64,000 nucleotides of DNA. It comes from Serripes groenlandicus (Eukaryota; Mollusca; Bivalvia; Cardiida; Cardiidae). Positions 10,261 through 21,122 of this stretch are shown piece after piece. The position numbers and the translations under genes are program-made. The first letter of the stretch is position 1. Every line of letters begins with the position of its first letter. The notes under the pieces were generated by a model, which was given only the letters and a program-made list of their open reading frames with translations, did no database searches and was not told the origin of the DNA. Location of the stretch: assembly GCA_031761405.1 (NCBI GenBank), contig JASEVX010000117.1:310001-374000 (forward strand). Reading direction: 5' to 3'.

Positions 10261-11716
10261 TAACTCACCTGAGCAAAGCGCTCAAGTTGAGTTATTGTGA
10301 TCGTCCTATGTCCGGCGTCCGTGCATCAACATTTTCTCCTTTGTCACCAGTGAGTCAATTTGGATGAAACTTCACAGCAAGCACCCTGTCAATGTCCTTA
10401 CCAAAATCCCTTCACTTTTGTTTGATCTCTTGAAGAATTCTGGTTAACATGGCTACAGAAAGATTAAAACAAATAAAAATTCTCATCCTAAACCAGTTGG
10501 CCGATTTTCAAATAATTTAATGGATGTTGATGGTTGATAAACATGGCTGCCAGGGAGCTGGACTCAGTGTTTTACCTTGTATGGCTATTGTGAAATTTTT
10601 AATATTTCTACGAAAGTATCTGGCTGATTTGCAAATCATTTTATAGAAATGATCCTTGGGTGATCCTCTATTAGTTTCCTTCAATCCTTATTGATTGGTC
10701 GAAAGAAAAAAAAATGCGTCCAGTTGGCGGGGGCTGTATTGCATAATATATGGCTTTAGTGAAAATATTAATAATCTTCTACTCTGAAAGTATCTGGCCG
10801 ATTTCCAAAAATATTTGTAGAAATGTTCCTTGGATGACCATCTTACTGACTCCTTCAAGTTATGTTGATTAGTCGAAAAATGTGGTCACTTGGTCAAAAA
10901 TAGTTATTGTGGTTGGCATGACAAATCACATTGCATTATTTAGGTGGGCAATTTAAGCCCATCATGGCCCTCTTACATTCAGATCAATTTGTAGAAATGT
11001 TCCTTAGGTGACTGTCTATTAGAGGTCGTAACTACGTCGGAATGAATGTACGCTGATATTTAGGGTAAGTTCGAATATAGATATCCTGTCCAAAACTAGG
11101 TAACTTATAAGGCCAAATTTTGTTAACACTAGACTTCGGAACGCGTTTTTAACTTTAGCATGATGAAACTTCTTCAGGGTAATTGTCTTGGTCAGAATGT
11201 TTTTCTTGATGATGTCTCGACCAATTTCGAATATGGGCCATGTTGGGTCAAAAACTAGGCCATAATAGGCCAAATTGAAGGAAAATCTTTTTTAACCCCC
11301 TGGTAGCCATATTTCTGACTTGAGCCTGTTGAAACTGTCTGAATTGGTGTTTGTTTTATAGCAAGGCTAGATTTGAATATGGGTCATTTCTGTTAAAAAA
11401 CTAGGTCACTTGGCCAAATTGAAGGAAAGTCTTGTTAACTTTAGGTCAGAGTGATTGTCAGAGTGATTGTCTGAGTGATTGTCATAGTGATTGTCAGAGT
11501 GATTGTCTTGATGATATCTAGGCCAAGTTTGAATAAGGGTCAATCCATGTTGGGTCAAAAATAGGGTCACTAGGCCAAATTGAAGGGAAATCTTGTTAAC
11601 ACTAAGTGTTTTCTAGTGTTGGCTAACCTTAACACAAAATGAGCTATTATCATTTACTATGTGGTTGGCTTAACTCAGGTGAGCCATTCCAGGGCCACTT
11701 TTAATGGCCCTCTTGT
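10261..11716 (+). mobile_element. AGCTCACC-type repeat, full-length-like, 1.46 kb
   Basis: Starts with TAACTCACCTGAGC and a GAGTTATTGTGATCG block and ends with CAGGTGAGCCATTCCAGGGC and TGGCCCTCTTG; CTCACCTGA/TCAGGTGAG form a short inverted terminal repeat. The interior has two unit types: the AAATGTTCCTTGG units also seen at 1.6, 18.4 and 23.8 kb, then TAGGTCACTAGGCCAAATTG/CTTGTTAACAC units shared with 45.5 kb. No open frame of useful length. Confidence 0.75.
11445..11507 (+). repeat. 12-bp tandem repeat, five copies
   Basis: GTCAGAGTGATT repeated five times with single-base changes, inside the larger tandem-cored repeat. Confidence 0.95.
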
Positions 11717-12411
11717 TAAATAATTATGTAGAAATGTTCTTTGGTGACTCTTTATTAGATCATCCTTCAAGAAAATCTTGATAGGTCGAAAAGTATGTAG
11801 GTTTCTCCAAATTGTTTGCTGAATTAGAATCTACAAGTCAAACTAAAGTGTAAAAAGTTGAAGTTCAAGATATTTCAATGAAACTTGGTAAAAATGCTAA
11901 ATGATACGTAAGAAATGAAATGAAGGGCAACTGTTTATTGCAATTCATGCTGAAACTAACTAAAAATTGTTAACTTTTTCATGTAGACATGGACTAAGTA
12001 GCAGACAATTTTGAAAAAACATAAAGAGAAAAGGAGAAATTGCTATTGACAAGCAAATTTTCCTTTTCTTACAAATTGTTTTCAAACGCTGAATAATTAG
12101 TATGCTTTCTCATTAAGTGGAGAAAAATATTAAATGTAAAGTTTTAATTGTGCTTAACCTAATCAAGTTGATCTCAATCTTCATTTAGTCAATACAAACA
12201 CAGACACAGTCATTATAGACGTAACATTTTCTATACCCCAGACACTATATTTTGGCTGATCTAAATGTTGATAAACAAGTTAACAATTTTAATATTTTAT
12301 TGATGATTAAAGATAAATTATTTTGCCATTGGCCATTTACATATTATATAAATATGGCAACCATTATATACATATAAAAACTTATATACAAACTCAAATT
12401 TCAAAGGTTAT
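11717..12411. other. Stretch without recognisable gene
   Basis: Contains a decayed MITE B remnant at about 11,975-12,110 (GTAGCAGACAATTTTG, GAGAAATTGCT, TCCTTTTCTTAC) and otherwise unassigned AT-rich sequence. Confidence 0.5.
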
Positions 12412-12587
12412 TAGAGTTTTAAAAATATCTAGGCAAGAATGTGGAAAAATCTCTATATAAGTGAATTAAAGTATTTGCTATTGAAAACATTGAGGCATAA
12501 GGAGGACTTGTTCAATATGATTGATTCCTCCTTTTGCCAAAATGCTTTCAAAAGTGATCTGCTGCATTTAAGAGGCATCAGAAAGCA
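12412..12587 (+). repeat. TTAA MITE B lacking its left end
   Basis: Begins at the AAAAATATCTAGGCAAGAATG block, keeps a changed core (GGAGGACTTGTTCAA..TTGATTCCTCC) and ends AGAGGCATCAGAAAGCAT without a terminal GGGAAAGGG. The next copy abuts it. Confidence 0.6.
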
Positions 12588-12588
12588 T

Positions 12589-12813
12589 CCTTTCCCACCT
12601 GCAGACGCGTTTTGACGCAATAGCAGCAGACGACTTTTGAAAACATAATGTGGCCAAAGGTGAAATTGCTCATCATGAGCAATTTCTCCTTTGGCCACAA
12701 TGTTTTCAGCTTTATTTAACAATTAAACTTTCTTTTTAATATGGAATTTTTTCAGGTTTTGTCACTATGTTTTTAATGTCGTCTGCTGCAGATTTGTTGT
12801 ATGTGGGAAAGGG
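12589..12813 (-). mobile_element. TTAA MITE B
   Basis: CCTTTCCCACCTGCAGACGC left end, GACGCAATAGCAGCAGACG, perfect core GAAATTGCTCATCATGAGCA, right TTGTATGTGGGAAAGGG followed by TTAA. The left TTAA is missing. Confidence 0.85.
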
Positions 12814-13009
12814 TTAATAGAGTAAGTGTTTCGAAGTAGTCTGCATCGAGGAAAGGGGGGGTCAAGGGTGATTGGATTCGATCAATTATTCATGTGTTTG
12901 CTATGTTTCACTGATTGACCAATGATTATCAGGTATTTTTGCCAATGAACCGCGTCATTGAAAAATGAACGTTTTAGTATCTCTTATCTTTCACATGGTC
13001 ATGCAAAAG

Positions 13010-13094
13010 AATACCGTAAGTTACACTTTCAGACTTAGGGTTTGAAGAGGCCGCAGTGATATGACCGAAAAACTGTTGAAAACGGCGTTAAATC

Positions 13095-13131
<37 letters not shown>
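13010..13131 (+). mobile_element. SINE 3' part with (AATC)n tail
   Basis: GCAGTGATATGACCGAAAAAC, TGTTGAAAACGGCGTTAAAT and an (AATC) tail of about nine units. The same 3' body occurs at 28.4, 47.2, 48.6 and 60.1 kb. Confidence 0.75.
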
Positions 13132-13132
<1 letters not shown>

Positions 13133-13184
13133 GAGTTTGAAGAATGAAGATGCACCTAAATCTATCCTACTTTTGTTGTGTTGA

Positions 13185-13345
13185 CAATTAAGGAATTAGA
13201 TGAAGAAAATACTGTGAGAAATGGAGAATTTCATTTCATCACAAATGTTTAGAACTAATTTCAAAACTATTATGACCTCAAACTCTTACAAAGATTTCCT
13301 CATATGTTTTCAAAGTAAATGCTTCTTAAAGTATCCTACCAGGTA
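13185..13345 (-). repeat. Very decayed MITE B
   Basis: GGAGAATTTCATTTCATCAC, ACAAAGATTTCCTCATATG and TTTTCAAAGTAAATGCTTC are recognisable shadows of the B right half. Weak. Confidence 0.35.
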
Positions 13346-13352
13346 AATAATT

Positions 13353-13592
13353 ATCCTTTTCGGGGTCTGATATACTAAAAATCTTTAGCAGACAATTTTG
13401 CAGACATCTAGGCAAAGGTCAGTAAAATCTCTATTAATGAAGGTTGAACTATTAAACAGCATTAAAGACATTGTGATAAATGTAGAAATTGCTCATAATG
13501 AGAAATTTCTCCTTTTGCCATAATGTTTTCAAAAATCATGATCTGCTGCAAAAGCGTTAAAATGTGTATACTGTATGCAGTTAGGGGAATAT
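13353..13592 (+). repeat. TTAA MITE B, diverged
   Basis: Left end CCTTTTCGGGGTCTGATATAC, inner TTTAGCAGACAATTTTG, core GAAATTGCTCATAATGAGAA, right inner GATCTGCTGCAAAAGCG. Confidence 0.65.
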
Positions 13593-13646
13593 TGGTTAAA
13601 TGACCCTAAATGTCTGCTTAAGAGGTTTCAAGAAAGTATTTGTATG

Positions 13647-13872
13647 TTCCCTCATATAGACGCTTTCTGACGCCTCTGCAGCAGACGGATTTTTGAAAAC
13701 ATAGTGACAAAAGAAGAAATTGCTCAAAACAAGCAATTTCTCCTTTTGCCACAATATTTTTCCAATTTTAGTCATATAAGGTTATCCATTCAATTATAGA
13801 GATTTTCTATTTTTTGACAAAATATGTTCAAAGTCATCAGAAGTGCTGCAGATTTGTCATGTGGGGGAAAGT
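13647..13872 (+). mobile_element. TTAA MITE A
   Basis: TTCCCTCATATAGACGCTTT left end (first bases lost), core AAATTGCTCAAAACAAGCAA, right end GTGGGGGAAAGTG then TTAA. Confidence 0.8.
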
Positions 13873-14193
13873 GTTAAATGACCCTCTTTTGATTGACCCA
13901 TTACCGCGGGATATGGTTCAATACATAACTCTATGTCCCATGCAAAATGAGCCCTGTGGGTGATCATGTCTGATGGTCTATGATTTCTTTGATTTGTACA
14001 CCAAACATACATCATTTTGTAGTTTAAATAATTGACTTTGGTGTTTTCTACTGTTGACCTTTTAACTTTTGAAATAAATACGATAAGCCAAAAATGATTT
14101 ATTTTACAATGGTGATTACTATTTTTCCAGAGACAAAATGAATAAATTGTTTCCATTTATTTTCAACATCAATTCATGAGTTTATAATATTTA
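13873..14193. other. Stretch without recognisable gene
   Basis: A 99-codon open frame lies on the minus strand (14,156-13,857) but reads into the neighbouring MITE end and has no recognisable domain; I do not support it as a gene. Confidence 0.5.
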
Positions 14194-14232
14194 ACCCTTT
14201 CCAACAAACATCAAAATGGCAGCAGACGTCTC
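14194..14232 (+). repeat. TTAA MITE left-end stub
   Basis: TTAA then CCCTTTCCAACAAACATC and GGCAGCAGACG, ending abruptly. Confidence 0.5.
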
Positions 14233-14317
14233 TGTTTTATAATTTTCTCCACGGGCGCCCAACGTCTGTGCACATGCAGGGACGTTACTTTCAGGGCGAC
14301 ATTTAGTTCAAACCCAC

Positions 14318-14510
14318 ATAGATTTCTCAGAATGTTATTAGTTTGATAATATATAAGTTGTGTATGTCTGTCTATATATAATACATATACATTTCTTTGT
14401 ATAATTAAGAATGCATATCAATTTCTCAAAATTTTATTAGTTTGATTATTGATAAGTATTTTATAATGTCTGTCTATACATATATAATACACTGACATTG
14501 AGAGGTCAGT
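14318..14510 (+). repeat. Diverged tandem duplication
   Basis: ATTTCTCAGAATGTTATTAG to ATAATACATATACA is repeated about 90 bp later as ATTTCTCAAAATTTTATTAG to ATAATACACTGACA. Confidence 0.7.
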
Positions 14511-14735
14511 AAACTTTTCTAGCCACAGGGGCTTACATCCTTTCACAAACTGGACTCTGTTGTTTTTTAATCAAATAGTAAAATTGTGGGGAAACACTGT
14601 GGTAAAAGTAACCAGCTCTCATTTAGTGAAATGCCTTCTTTTTTCACAATGTCTTTACACTGAGAATAACTTTTGAATAAGAAAATCAGTTAGATATTAA
14701 TTCGAGATCTGGGTAAGTGTACATTGATGTAAATT

Positions 14736-15019
14736 CCCACAAACAACAAATTTGTAGCAGCCGACTTTGAATTGATCTAGGATAAAATAGAGTATATCTA
14801 AAGCATATAAAGTTGCTGATTATTGAAAAGAGTTGAAAACATTGTGAGTATATCTAAAGCATATAAAGTTGCTGATTATTGAAAAGAGTTGAAAACATTG
14901 TGGCAAACGGAGAAATATTAAATGCTAATGCTATGATCTATTTCCCCTTTTGACACAATATTTTCGAAATTCGTTAGTGCTGCAGAGTCATTAAAATGTG
15001 TCTTTATGCTGGAAAAAGG
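14736..15019 (+). mobile_element. TTAA MITE B with internal 56-bp tandem duplication
   Basis: Left CCCACAAACAACAAATTTG and inner GTAGCAGCCGACTTTG; the segment beginning GAGTATATCTAAAGC occurs at 14,790 and 14,846 with no visible difference. Right inner AGTGCTGCAG and end GGAAAAAGG. Confidence 0.75.
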
Positions 15020-15058
15020 TTAAGATCTTTCATGGTAAAATGTTCTTTAGGTGATTAA

Positions 15059-15195
15059 CGCTTTCCAGAATCCAAAGGCATTTTGACACATCTGCAGCAG
15101 ATTTCACTTTTGTATTTAAAGAGATTTCTCACATCTTTGCTAAATTGTTTTCCAGGTTGTCTGCTGCAGATTTGTTACATGTGTCAGAAAGAGGG
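15059..15195 (-). mobile_element. TTAA MITE B, core deleted
   Basis: TTAA, CGCTTTCCAGAATCC, ACATCTGCAGCAGATTTC, then directly AAAGAGATTTCTCACATC and GTTGTCTGCTGCAG. The central palindrome is absent. Confidence 0.65.
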
Positions 15196-15347
15196 TTTAT
15201 GCACATTATTGGTATAGCAAAAGCTTAGATTGATAAGCCTCAATTATCAAGACTTTTATACCATACAGCTAGCTTAGGACCTCGAATGTGTGTTAAATAT
15301 AGGCCTAAACATAAAATTTCACTAAAATAAAGTTAACGCCTGACTGA

Positions 15348-15420
15348 ACCATTTCCCACATACCAGAAATCGGCAGCAGATCACTTTTAAAACATCTCGG
15401 CAGAAATATCTAAAATCTCT
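15348..15420 (+). repeat. TTAA MITE B left third, target of a second MITE
   Basis: CATTTCCCACATACCAG to AAAATCTC, then broken at TTAA (15,421-15,424) where the next B copy starts. This suggests insertion of one B element into an internal TTAA of another. Confidence 0.6.
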
Positions 15421-15424
15421 TTAA

Positions 15425-15635
15425 CCCTTTCCCACATACAACAAATTTGCAGCAGACGACTTTGAAAACAATCATGCAAAAACATGGAAAATCTCTATAA
15501 ATGAAAGGGTAATTCCTGTACAAAGTTGAAAACATTGTGGCAAAAGGTTTAATTGCTCGTTTTGAGCAATTTCTCCTTTTGTCACAATGTTTTCAAAAGT
15601 CTTCTGCTACAGATGCGTCTACAAGTGGGAAAGGG
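15425..15635 (+). mobile_element. TTAA MITE B
   Basis: CCCTTTCCCACATACAAC, CAGCAGACGACTTTG, core AATTGCTCGTTTTGAGCAAT, right CTACAAGTGGGAAAGGG. Confidence 0.85.
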
Positions 15636-15781
15636 CGAACACATAACTATTGTATTGAATTCAGAAAACATTATGCCAAAATGTTTTCAAACTTGTTTGT
15701 TGCGTCAGACACTTGTCCTCAAGCTTGTTAGGGTAAACTGTACCAAATATGCATGTTCATAACCATGTGATCTTAGATTAA

Positions 15782-15834
15782 CCCTTTCCCTCATATAGAC
15801 GCTTTCTGACGCCTCTGCAGCAGACTGGTTTTTG
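15782..15834 (+). repeat. TTAA MITE A, cut by a GGCCGGATTG element
   Basis: TTAA plus the first ~53 bp of an A copy ending in CAGCAGACTGGTTTTT; the rest is replaced by the element at 15,836. Confidence 0.75.
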
Positions 15835-15835
15835 G

Positions 15836-16087
15836 CCGGATTGCTCTAGCAATTCTGGTCTATAAGAGATTGGCGATGTCCGTCTGTCTGTCTGTCTGTC
15901 TGTCTGTCCATCAACATTTTGGTTAAAGTTTCAGGTTGAAGCAAAATCTCAGCACCGGAAAGGGTTACAAACTTGAAACTTTGCCTGAAGGTAACCAGTA
16001 ACAAGTTCTATTGATTTCTATGGTTACTTTGACCTTGACCGTGGTTTGTCGATTTTCAAGGTCAAATTGCCGACAATCCGGCCTTAC
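15836..16087. mobile_element. Non-autonomous TIR element (GGCCGGATTG ends)
   Basis: Begins GGCCGGATTGCTCTAGCAAT and ends CAATCCGGCC, giving perfect 10-bp terminal inverted repeats. It contains a (TGTC)n run (15,882-15,908) and TTTGACCTTGACC and GTTTGTCGATTTTC blocks. A second copy lies at 47,774-48,009. ACTGGTT lies on both sides (before TTTGGCC and after GGCCTT), a possible 7-bp target duplication. No transposase. Confidence 0.75.
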
Positions 16088-16094
16088 TGGTTAA

Positions 16095-16260
16095 AGGGAC
16101 AGCAAAGACAATATCTGCCTCATTACAAAATAAACCCTATAATGTGGGTACTCAACAACAGAATCGTCTCACTTAGTACTCACAACATAGGGTTTGGAGG
16201 TCAAATAACTATGTAAAATATGACCTTTTCTTGAGAGCTCTGATGTGATGTGATGAAAAA
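16095..16260 (+). repeat. Palindromic repeat related to 62,110-62,290
   Basis: ACCCTATAATGTGGGTACTC faces GTACTCACAACATAGGGT around GAATCGTCTCACTTA. The outer block TCTTGAGAGCTCTGATGTG is the complement of CATCAGAGCTCTAGATAAG at 62,122, so the two regions belong to one family in opposite orientation. Confidence 0.6.
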
Positions 16261-16589
16261 AAGGAGACCCATTATATTTGCCACAGCTGTCAATTGACAG
16301 GTTTATGGTCAAGTTAGAAACTATATGACAGATGGTTTAGTGTATTGAAATTGAACAAATTTAATGTTAATTTCCTTAATTATAGGAAGAAAAATTGTTT
16401 ATGGAAAAAGGAGAAAAATTGTTCAATCTGGATTGGCAGTGAAATTTAGTTTGTGAATTATACTTGCTTTTGCATTGACTATATATTGTTGAGGATTTGT
16501 AAAAAAAAAATCTCTGTTCTTTAATAAATATGGAAAAACTGGATTTAGAATTAAAGTGAATAAAATAATGTTATCCTTCCCTAAAAGCA
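16261..16589. other. Stretch without recognisable gene
   Basis: AT-rich; no family or coding signal recognised. GCTGTCAATTGACAGG near 16,285 is a small inverted repeat. Confidence 0.5.
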
Positions 16590-16820
16590 TTTGGTGAAAG
16601 GCATTTTGATACATCCGCATGCATCAGACAACTTTTGAAAACATTGTGCGAAAAAAGGAAATTGCTCATAAATTATGGGCACTTTCTTCTTAGTGTCACA
16701 ATGTTTTCAACACATACAGTTCAATAATTACACTTGTATTAAAAGAGATTTTCCACATTTTGCCTATAGATGTTATCAAAATTGTCTGATAAAGATTTGT
16801 TCTAATTGTGGGAAAGTGTT
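16590..16820 (-). repeat. TTAA MITE B
   Basis: GGCATTTTGATACATCC, CATCAGACAACTTTTGAAA, diverged core GAAATTGCTCATAAATTATG, right end AATTGTGGGAAAGTG. Left terminus lost. Confidence 0.6.
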
Positions 16821-16878
16821 TCATATCTGGCATGAATGCACAAGATATATTCTATTCTTAGTTGGATTCATTGGTTAA

Positions 16879-17120
16879 CCGTTTGCCAACAAATCTCCAT
16901 TAGACAACTTTGAAAACCTCGATGCAACATTATGGAAAATCTCTATAAAGGAAAGTTTTATTATTGAAAAGAGTTGAAAACATTGTCGAAACGGAGAAAT
17001 TGTTCATGATGAACAATTTCTCCTTTTGCCATAATACTACATGTATATATTATATAATATTATGTTTAAAAAGCCGTCTGCTGCACGGATGTCAAAATGC
17101 GTCTGCATAATGTGAAAGGG
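16879..17120 (+). mobile_element. TTAA MITE B
   Basis: TTAA, CGTTTGCCAACAAATC, perfect core AAATTGTTCATGATGAACAA, an ATAT insert (TATATTATATAATATTAT) after the core, right inner CCGTCTGCTGCA, end TGTGAAAGGG. Confidence 0.75.
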
Positions 17121-17449
17121 TTTAAGTGTCTGGAAAAATATTTTGGTGTATTTCTATGATAGATAAATTGTATTTAACTTGAGGGCAAAAAGTCACTATT
17201 TATTTCAAAGAACATACAAATAATTGTATTTATGGTAGACTTACTGCTTGACAATAATTTCAACCAGATCTTATTTTAAATTAAGACATCAAACTTTTAA
17301 ATGTCTTGGCATACATGAAATGAGACAATATAATTATCATAAAACCACATATAAGGAAACTTTATTACAACTAGACAGTGTTCCTTGAGACATTTCCTTA
17401 TTTGAACAAGATTTACATTCATTTGTCACAGTATTTCCTTATTAAGTGA
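17121..17449. other. Stretch without recognisable gene
   Basis: AT-rich; nothing recognised. Confidence 0.5.
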
Positions 17450-17690
17450 ATAACATTAAAATCTCTTGGACATTACAAGTGTTTCGCAATAGGATCTGTA
17501 AAGAATAAAGGTAAGATCTTGACTCTTTCCAAGATATATTGACAACTACTATATCTTTTGTACATTTCCATTAAAATCTCTTGGACATTACATTTAGTGT
17601 TTCGCAATTGGATCTGTAAAGAATAAAGGTAAGAAGTTACTTGACTCTTTCCAAGATATAATGACAACTACTATATCGTTTGTACATAAC
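17450..17690 (+). repeat. Two tandem copies of ~115 bp
   Basis: ATTAAAATCTCTTGGACATT, GTTTCGCAATAGGATCTG, AGAATAAAGGTAAG and CCAAGATATATTGACAAC recur from about 17,572 with few differences, including small insertions (TTTAG, AAGTTAC). Confidence 0.9.
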
Positions 17691-17826
17691 TGAAAACTGT
17701 TTGATTCAATTTAATTTTGATTACAACATTTTAAATTGATAACTTGCATATGTATAAAGTAATTGTTACTATGGTAACGTCACGGAGCCTAAATATGTAC
17801 ATGAAGATTGTCCCAATGAAAATCAC

Positions 17827-18390
17827 TCAGTACTTTTCGAAATACTTTCCCTTGAATGAGATACATTTCCTACACCGTTCAAGTCATGACTCTACAAGAC
17901 ATTGTCTAAATGATTTTGGCTGTATGTTAGATATAGACACCCATGCACTGCCTGCATGAAGTATTGTTTCAAAACGTGAACATTTTAGAAAATTGTGAGC
18001 CTCTGCCGGTTGTGGATCTTCACCTGGAGGTCCTGTAAAATATACTGTTCAAACTAAGTAAAAAATTAAAGGTTAATAAGTTTTTATCAACATACCTTCA
18101 TGTTACGTATGAGGCACTCACGTATTACCCTGAGGAACTGCATGGGCCAGTATCACATCTCTCGCGTTGAAGAATACCACAAACATCTGTTTCTTGACGA
18201 AAATGTTCGCAGTTTAATAAGTCTCTTGAATTTCTTCGCCGAAAGGGAACTGGGGTTTTCCACATTGTTGAATGAGCCTTTGTCTCTGGAGTCTACAAAC
18301 TACCAATCCATATTTCATCTCCTTCAAGATCTAAACTTTTTTCAAAAGCTGCTGACAACATTCCACACGTCTCTTCTGGACTTCAGTTAG
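17827..18390 (-). pseudogene. mariner-like transposase, dead and internally deleted
   Basis: Reading the minus strand, frame fragments resemble mariner/SETMAR-type transposase. At 18,390 it reads LTEVQKRRVECCQQLLKKV then a stop. After a frame change come PSSLSAKKFKRLIKLRTFSS (matching the conserved PSxPxxKKFKR region) and DVILAHAVPQGNT (compare the family's VxxxFLPxGxT). Near the 3' end comes LERCRKCISFKGKYFEKY before a stop at 17,827-17,829, like the family's RWxKCIxxxGxYFE terminus. The part carrying the second and third catalytic acids is missing, and several stops and frame shifts break the rest. No terminal inverted repeats were located. It cannot make an active enzyme. The family assignment rests on motifs read by eye. 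Confidence 0.7.
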
Positions 18391-18397
18391 CTTTTTT

Positions 18398-18962
18398 TAG
18401 CTCACCTGAGCTTTGCTCAAGGTGAGTTATTGTGATCGCCTTTTGTCCGGATTCCGTCGTGCGTCGTCCGTCGTGCGTCAACTTCTTCTCCTCAGTAACC
18501 AGTGGGTCAATTGGGATGAAACTTCACAGAAAGCATCCTCTCGATGACCTCACAAGAATTCCTTCAAATTTTTGGGATCCATGCAGAATTCCGGTTTCCA
18601 TGGCAACGAAACCGAAAAAACTTCAAAATTCTTCTTCTCCCAAACAGGTTGGCAGATTTTCAAATAATTTTGTAGAAATGTTCCTTAGATGACCCTCTAT
18701 CAGATTCCTTCAAGCCATGTTGATTGATCGAAAAACATGGCCGCCAGGGGGGGGGCGGGGCTATTTTGCCTTATATGGCTATAGTGAAAACTTTAAAAAT
18801 CTTCTCCTCCGAAAGTGTCAGGCCGATTTTCAAATAATTTTGTAGAAATGTTCCTTGGGTGACCCTCTATCAGATTCCTTCAAGCCATGTTGATTGGTCG
18901 AAAAACATGGCCGCCAGGGGGTGGTGGGGCTATTTTGCCTTATATGGCTATAGTGCAAACTA
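18398..18962 (+). mobile_element. AGCTCACC-type repeat, 3'-truncated, two 170-bp units
   Basis: TAGCTCACCTGAGCTTTGC with the hairpin partner GCTCAAGGTGAG, then GTTATTGTGATCGCC and AAATGTTCCTTAG/GG at 18,676 and 18,846. It stops after TGGCTATAGTGCAAAC without the GGCCCTCTTG end. Confidence 0.85.
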
Positions 18963-19640
18963 CCGCGATGTGTGATGTGTAATGGTGCTTGGACGACTGT
19001 TGCTCATTTTCCCCGATGTTTTCTCTTCCCTTCTCAAAGCATATATACCAATTGTAGACTTGTATTTTCATGGCTGTTCCCCCCCCCCCCCCCCCCCCCC
19101 CCCCCCATATGCATTTGTCATCATTTCGATGGTTTTTGCTTTATTAAATTAATTTCAAACAAAAACCTTGGGTAGCCGTTCTAGCATGTATTATTTATAT
19201 TTCTGACGTCAAAAATCAAAATGACGTCCTTAAAGGTTGTGACAGAGGTAAGCGGGTTTATTACGTGACGTTTGGTTTACCTGTCTTCACAACTGTACAT
19301 ACTGGGACATAATGTTTCATAAGCATTTAGATTTAAAACAACTAAAATTTGGGCCGGGCCAGGAAAATACTGGTGACATTAATATAGATAACATATTTCA
19401 TTCCACAAGGATGAAACAGATCTATAAATAACCACTGACATTCAAAATTATGTGATCTTTATTATAATGGTGCAATTATATGGAAATTTAGAGAAAAATC
19501 AAATAATGAGAGCATTTCCCCTCAAACTTTTTGATCAAACCCTCGTATGTGGCAGACAGGGGCGTAGCTCCCTTTAGGCACTGTCGGCATGTGCCTTCAC
19601 ATTTTTTCTAAAAATACCCCAACATGCAGCTGCAGCGATA
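18963..19640. other. Stretch without recognisable gene
   Basis: Contains a poly-C run of about 28 bases (19,079-19,106). An open frame through it encodes only polyproline from the C run and is rejected as a gene. Confidence 0.5.
19079..19106 (+). repeat. Poly-C homopolymer
   Basis: About 28 consecutive C; the length is likely unreliable in any assembly. Confidence 0.95.
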
Positions 19641-19644
19641 CACA

Positions 19645-19805
19645 TCTGCATAATGTATCGACCAGATCAGCCTGCGCTGTCCACGCAGAAATAACAGAAA
19701 ATCCACAGGAGGCGAAAAGTGTATATCCGGGTATACGCCTGTGTGGCATGATTGCTTAGGCTGATCCGGGTCGATACTTTACGCAGAGTCCACAATGTTG
19801 ATTTT
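19645..19805. repeat. GATCCGGGTCGA-type palindromic repeat
   Basis: GTATCGACCAGATCAGCCTG at one end and GCTGATCCGGGTCGATAC at the other form inverted termini. The inner AGAAAATCCACAGGAGGCGA is shared with 28,505-28,690. Confidence 0.7.
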
Positions 19806-20072
19806 CTCATGAGACGGCCTACACATTGATTATTGCCCTGGCAGAGGGTTATAGAAATGCTTTGGATTCATTATCAACTAAATATATACTTCAATCATAA
19901 ATTTTTACAAAATTTGATATATAAAAAAACTGTTTATAAAAAGTTATTCTTATGCCTCTTTCAACAATGCCATCAAATTAATGAAGGAAATAAAAGCATC
20001 ATGCTGCCTCTTTCAACAATGCCATTAATGAAGGAAATAGAAGCATCATGCATACACAGTGTTATATATAAC

Positions 20073-20293
20073 CCTTTCCCACATACATAAAATCTGCAGC
20101 CAACAAATTTGAAAACATCTAGGCAAAAACATAGAAAATCCCCTTAAATAAAGGTATAATTACGGGAAAAGGTTGAAAACATTGTAACAAAAGAAGAAAT
20201 TGCTTGTCTTAAGCAATTTCTTTCTAATGTCACATTGTTTTCAAAAGTCACCTGCTGCTAAGACATTAAAAGACGTCTATAGGTGGAAAAGGG
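20073..20293 (+). mobile_element. TTAA MITE B
   Basis: CCCTTTCCCACATACAT, CTGCAGCCAACAAATTTG, core GAAATTGCTTGTCTTAAGCA, right end AGGTGGAAAAGGG. Confidence 0.78.
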
Positions 20294-20471
20294 TGCTTAT
20301 ATAATACACCTTCCCCCTGTATGTCCAACTAAGTTCAAGAAAGGATTGAAAATCAATCCTATTGAAATGACCTTTCTGATCAAATAACAGTGGATTTAGA
20401 TAAAACTAGTGTGAATTGAAGGTCTGGTTTAGTATTTGGTTGTAATGCTATATTCGTCCCATTGTTTTAAA

Positions 20472-20738
20472 CCCTTTCCCTCATATAGACACTTTCTGAT
20501 GCTCTGCAGCAGACAGCTTTTTGAAAACATACGTAGTGTCAAAAGAAGAAATTGCTCAAAACGAGCAATTTCTCCTTTTGCCACAATGTTTTCCACTTTT
20601 TGTCATAGGTTATCCATTCAATTATGGAGATTTTCTATGTTTTGACAAAATATGTTCAAAGTCGTCTGCTGCAGAATTGGAAAGGGATAAATATGACAAA
20701 ATATGCTCAAAGTCGTCTGCTGCAGAATTGGAAAGGGA
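20472..20738 (+). mobile_element. TTAA MITE A with 51-bp terminal duplication
   Basis: Left CTCATATAGACACTTTCTG, core AAATTGCTCAAAACGAGCAA. The right end from GACAAAATATG to GGAAAGGGATAAATAT is present twice (20,644 and 20,695, one T/C difference) and both copies lack the CGTATGAG part of the terminus. Confidence 0.85.
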
Positions 20739-20745
20739 TAAATAT

Positions 20746-21122
20746 TAACAAAATTGCTGAATTTTACAATGTTGACAAGTTTGAAATAAATTATGTTGTA
20801 TCAATCAGATATTGGTTTAATATATTTACTTTGGCCTGATGTTCTGGATAGTTCATTACCAATAAATATTTCACATTAAGAGACTTATAATACTGCATAC
20901 AATAAATTAAATTGTTTACATAGATATTGTCGGTTCCTTTAATGATATTTAAAGTGCTGAACAATACATTGTATCAGATTTTACTATATAATTACTTGGC
21001 CCCATTATTTTACTGGATAGTATACATGTAGTTTATTCGCATTGGAATAATTTTCAGGGGTATAATATTTTGGATATATTTAATTTAGATATTAGTATGA
21101 TTATATTGTCCGTTTATTTTAT
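20746..21122. other. Stretch without recognisable gene
   Basis: AT-rich, no repeat family or coding signal recognised. Confidence 0.5.

Noticed and set aside
18972..19175. Polyproline-containing frame
   Set aside because: Produced by the poly-C homopolymer, flanked by noncoding sequence.
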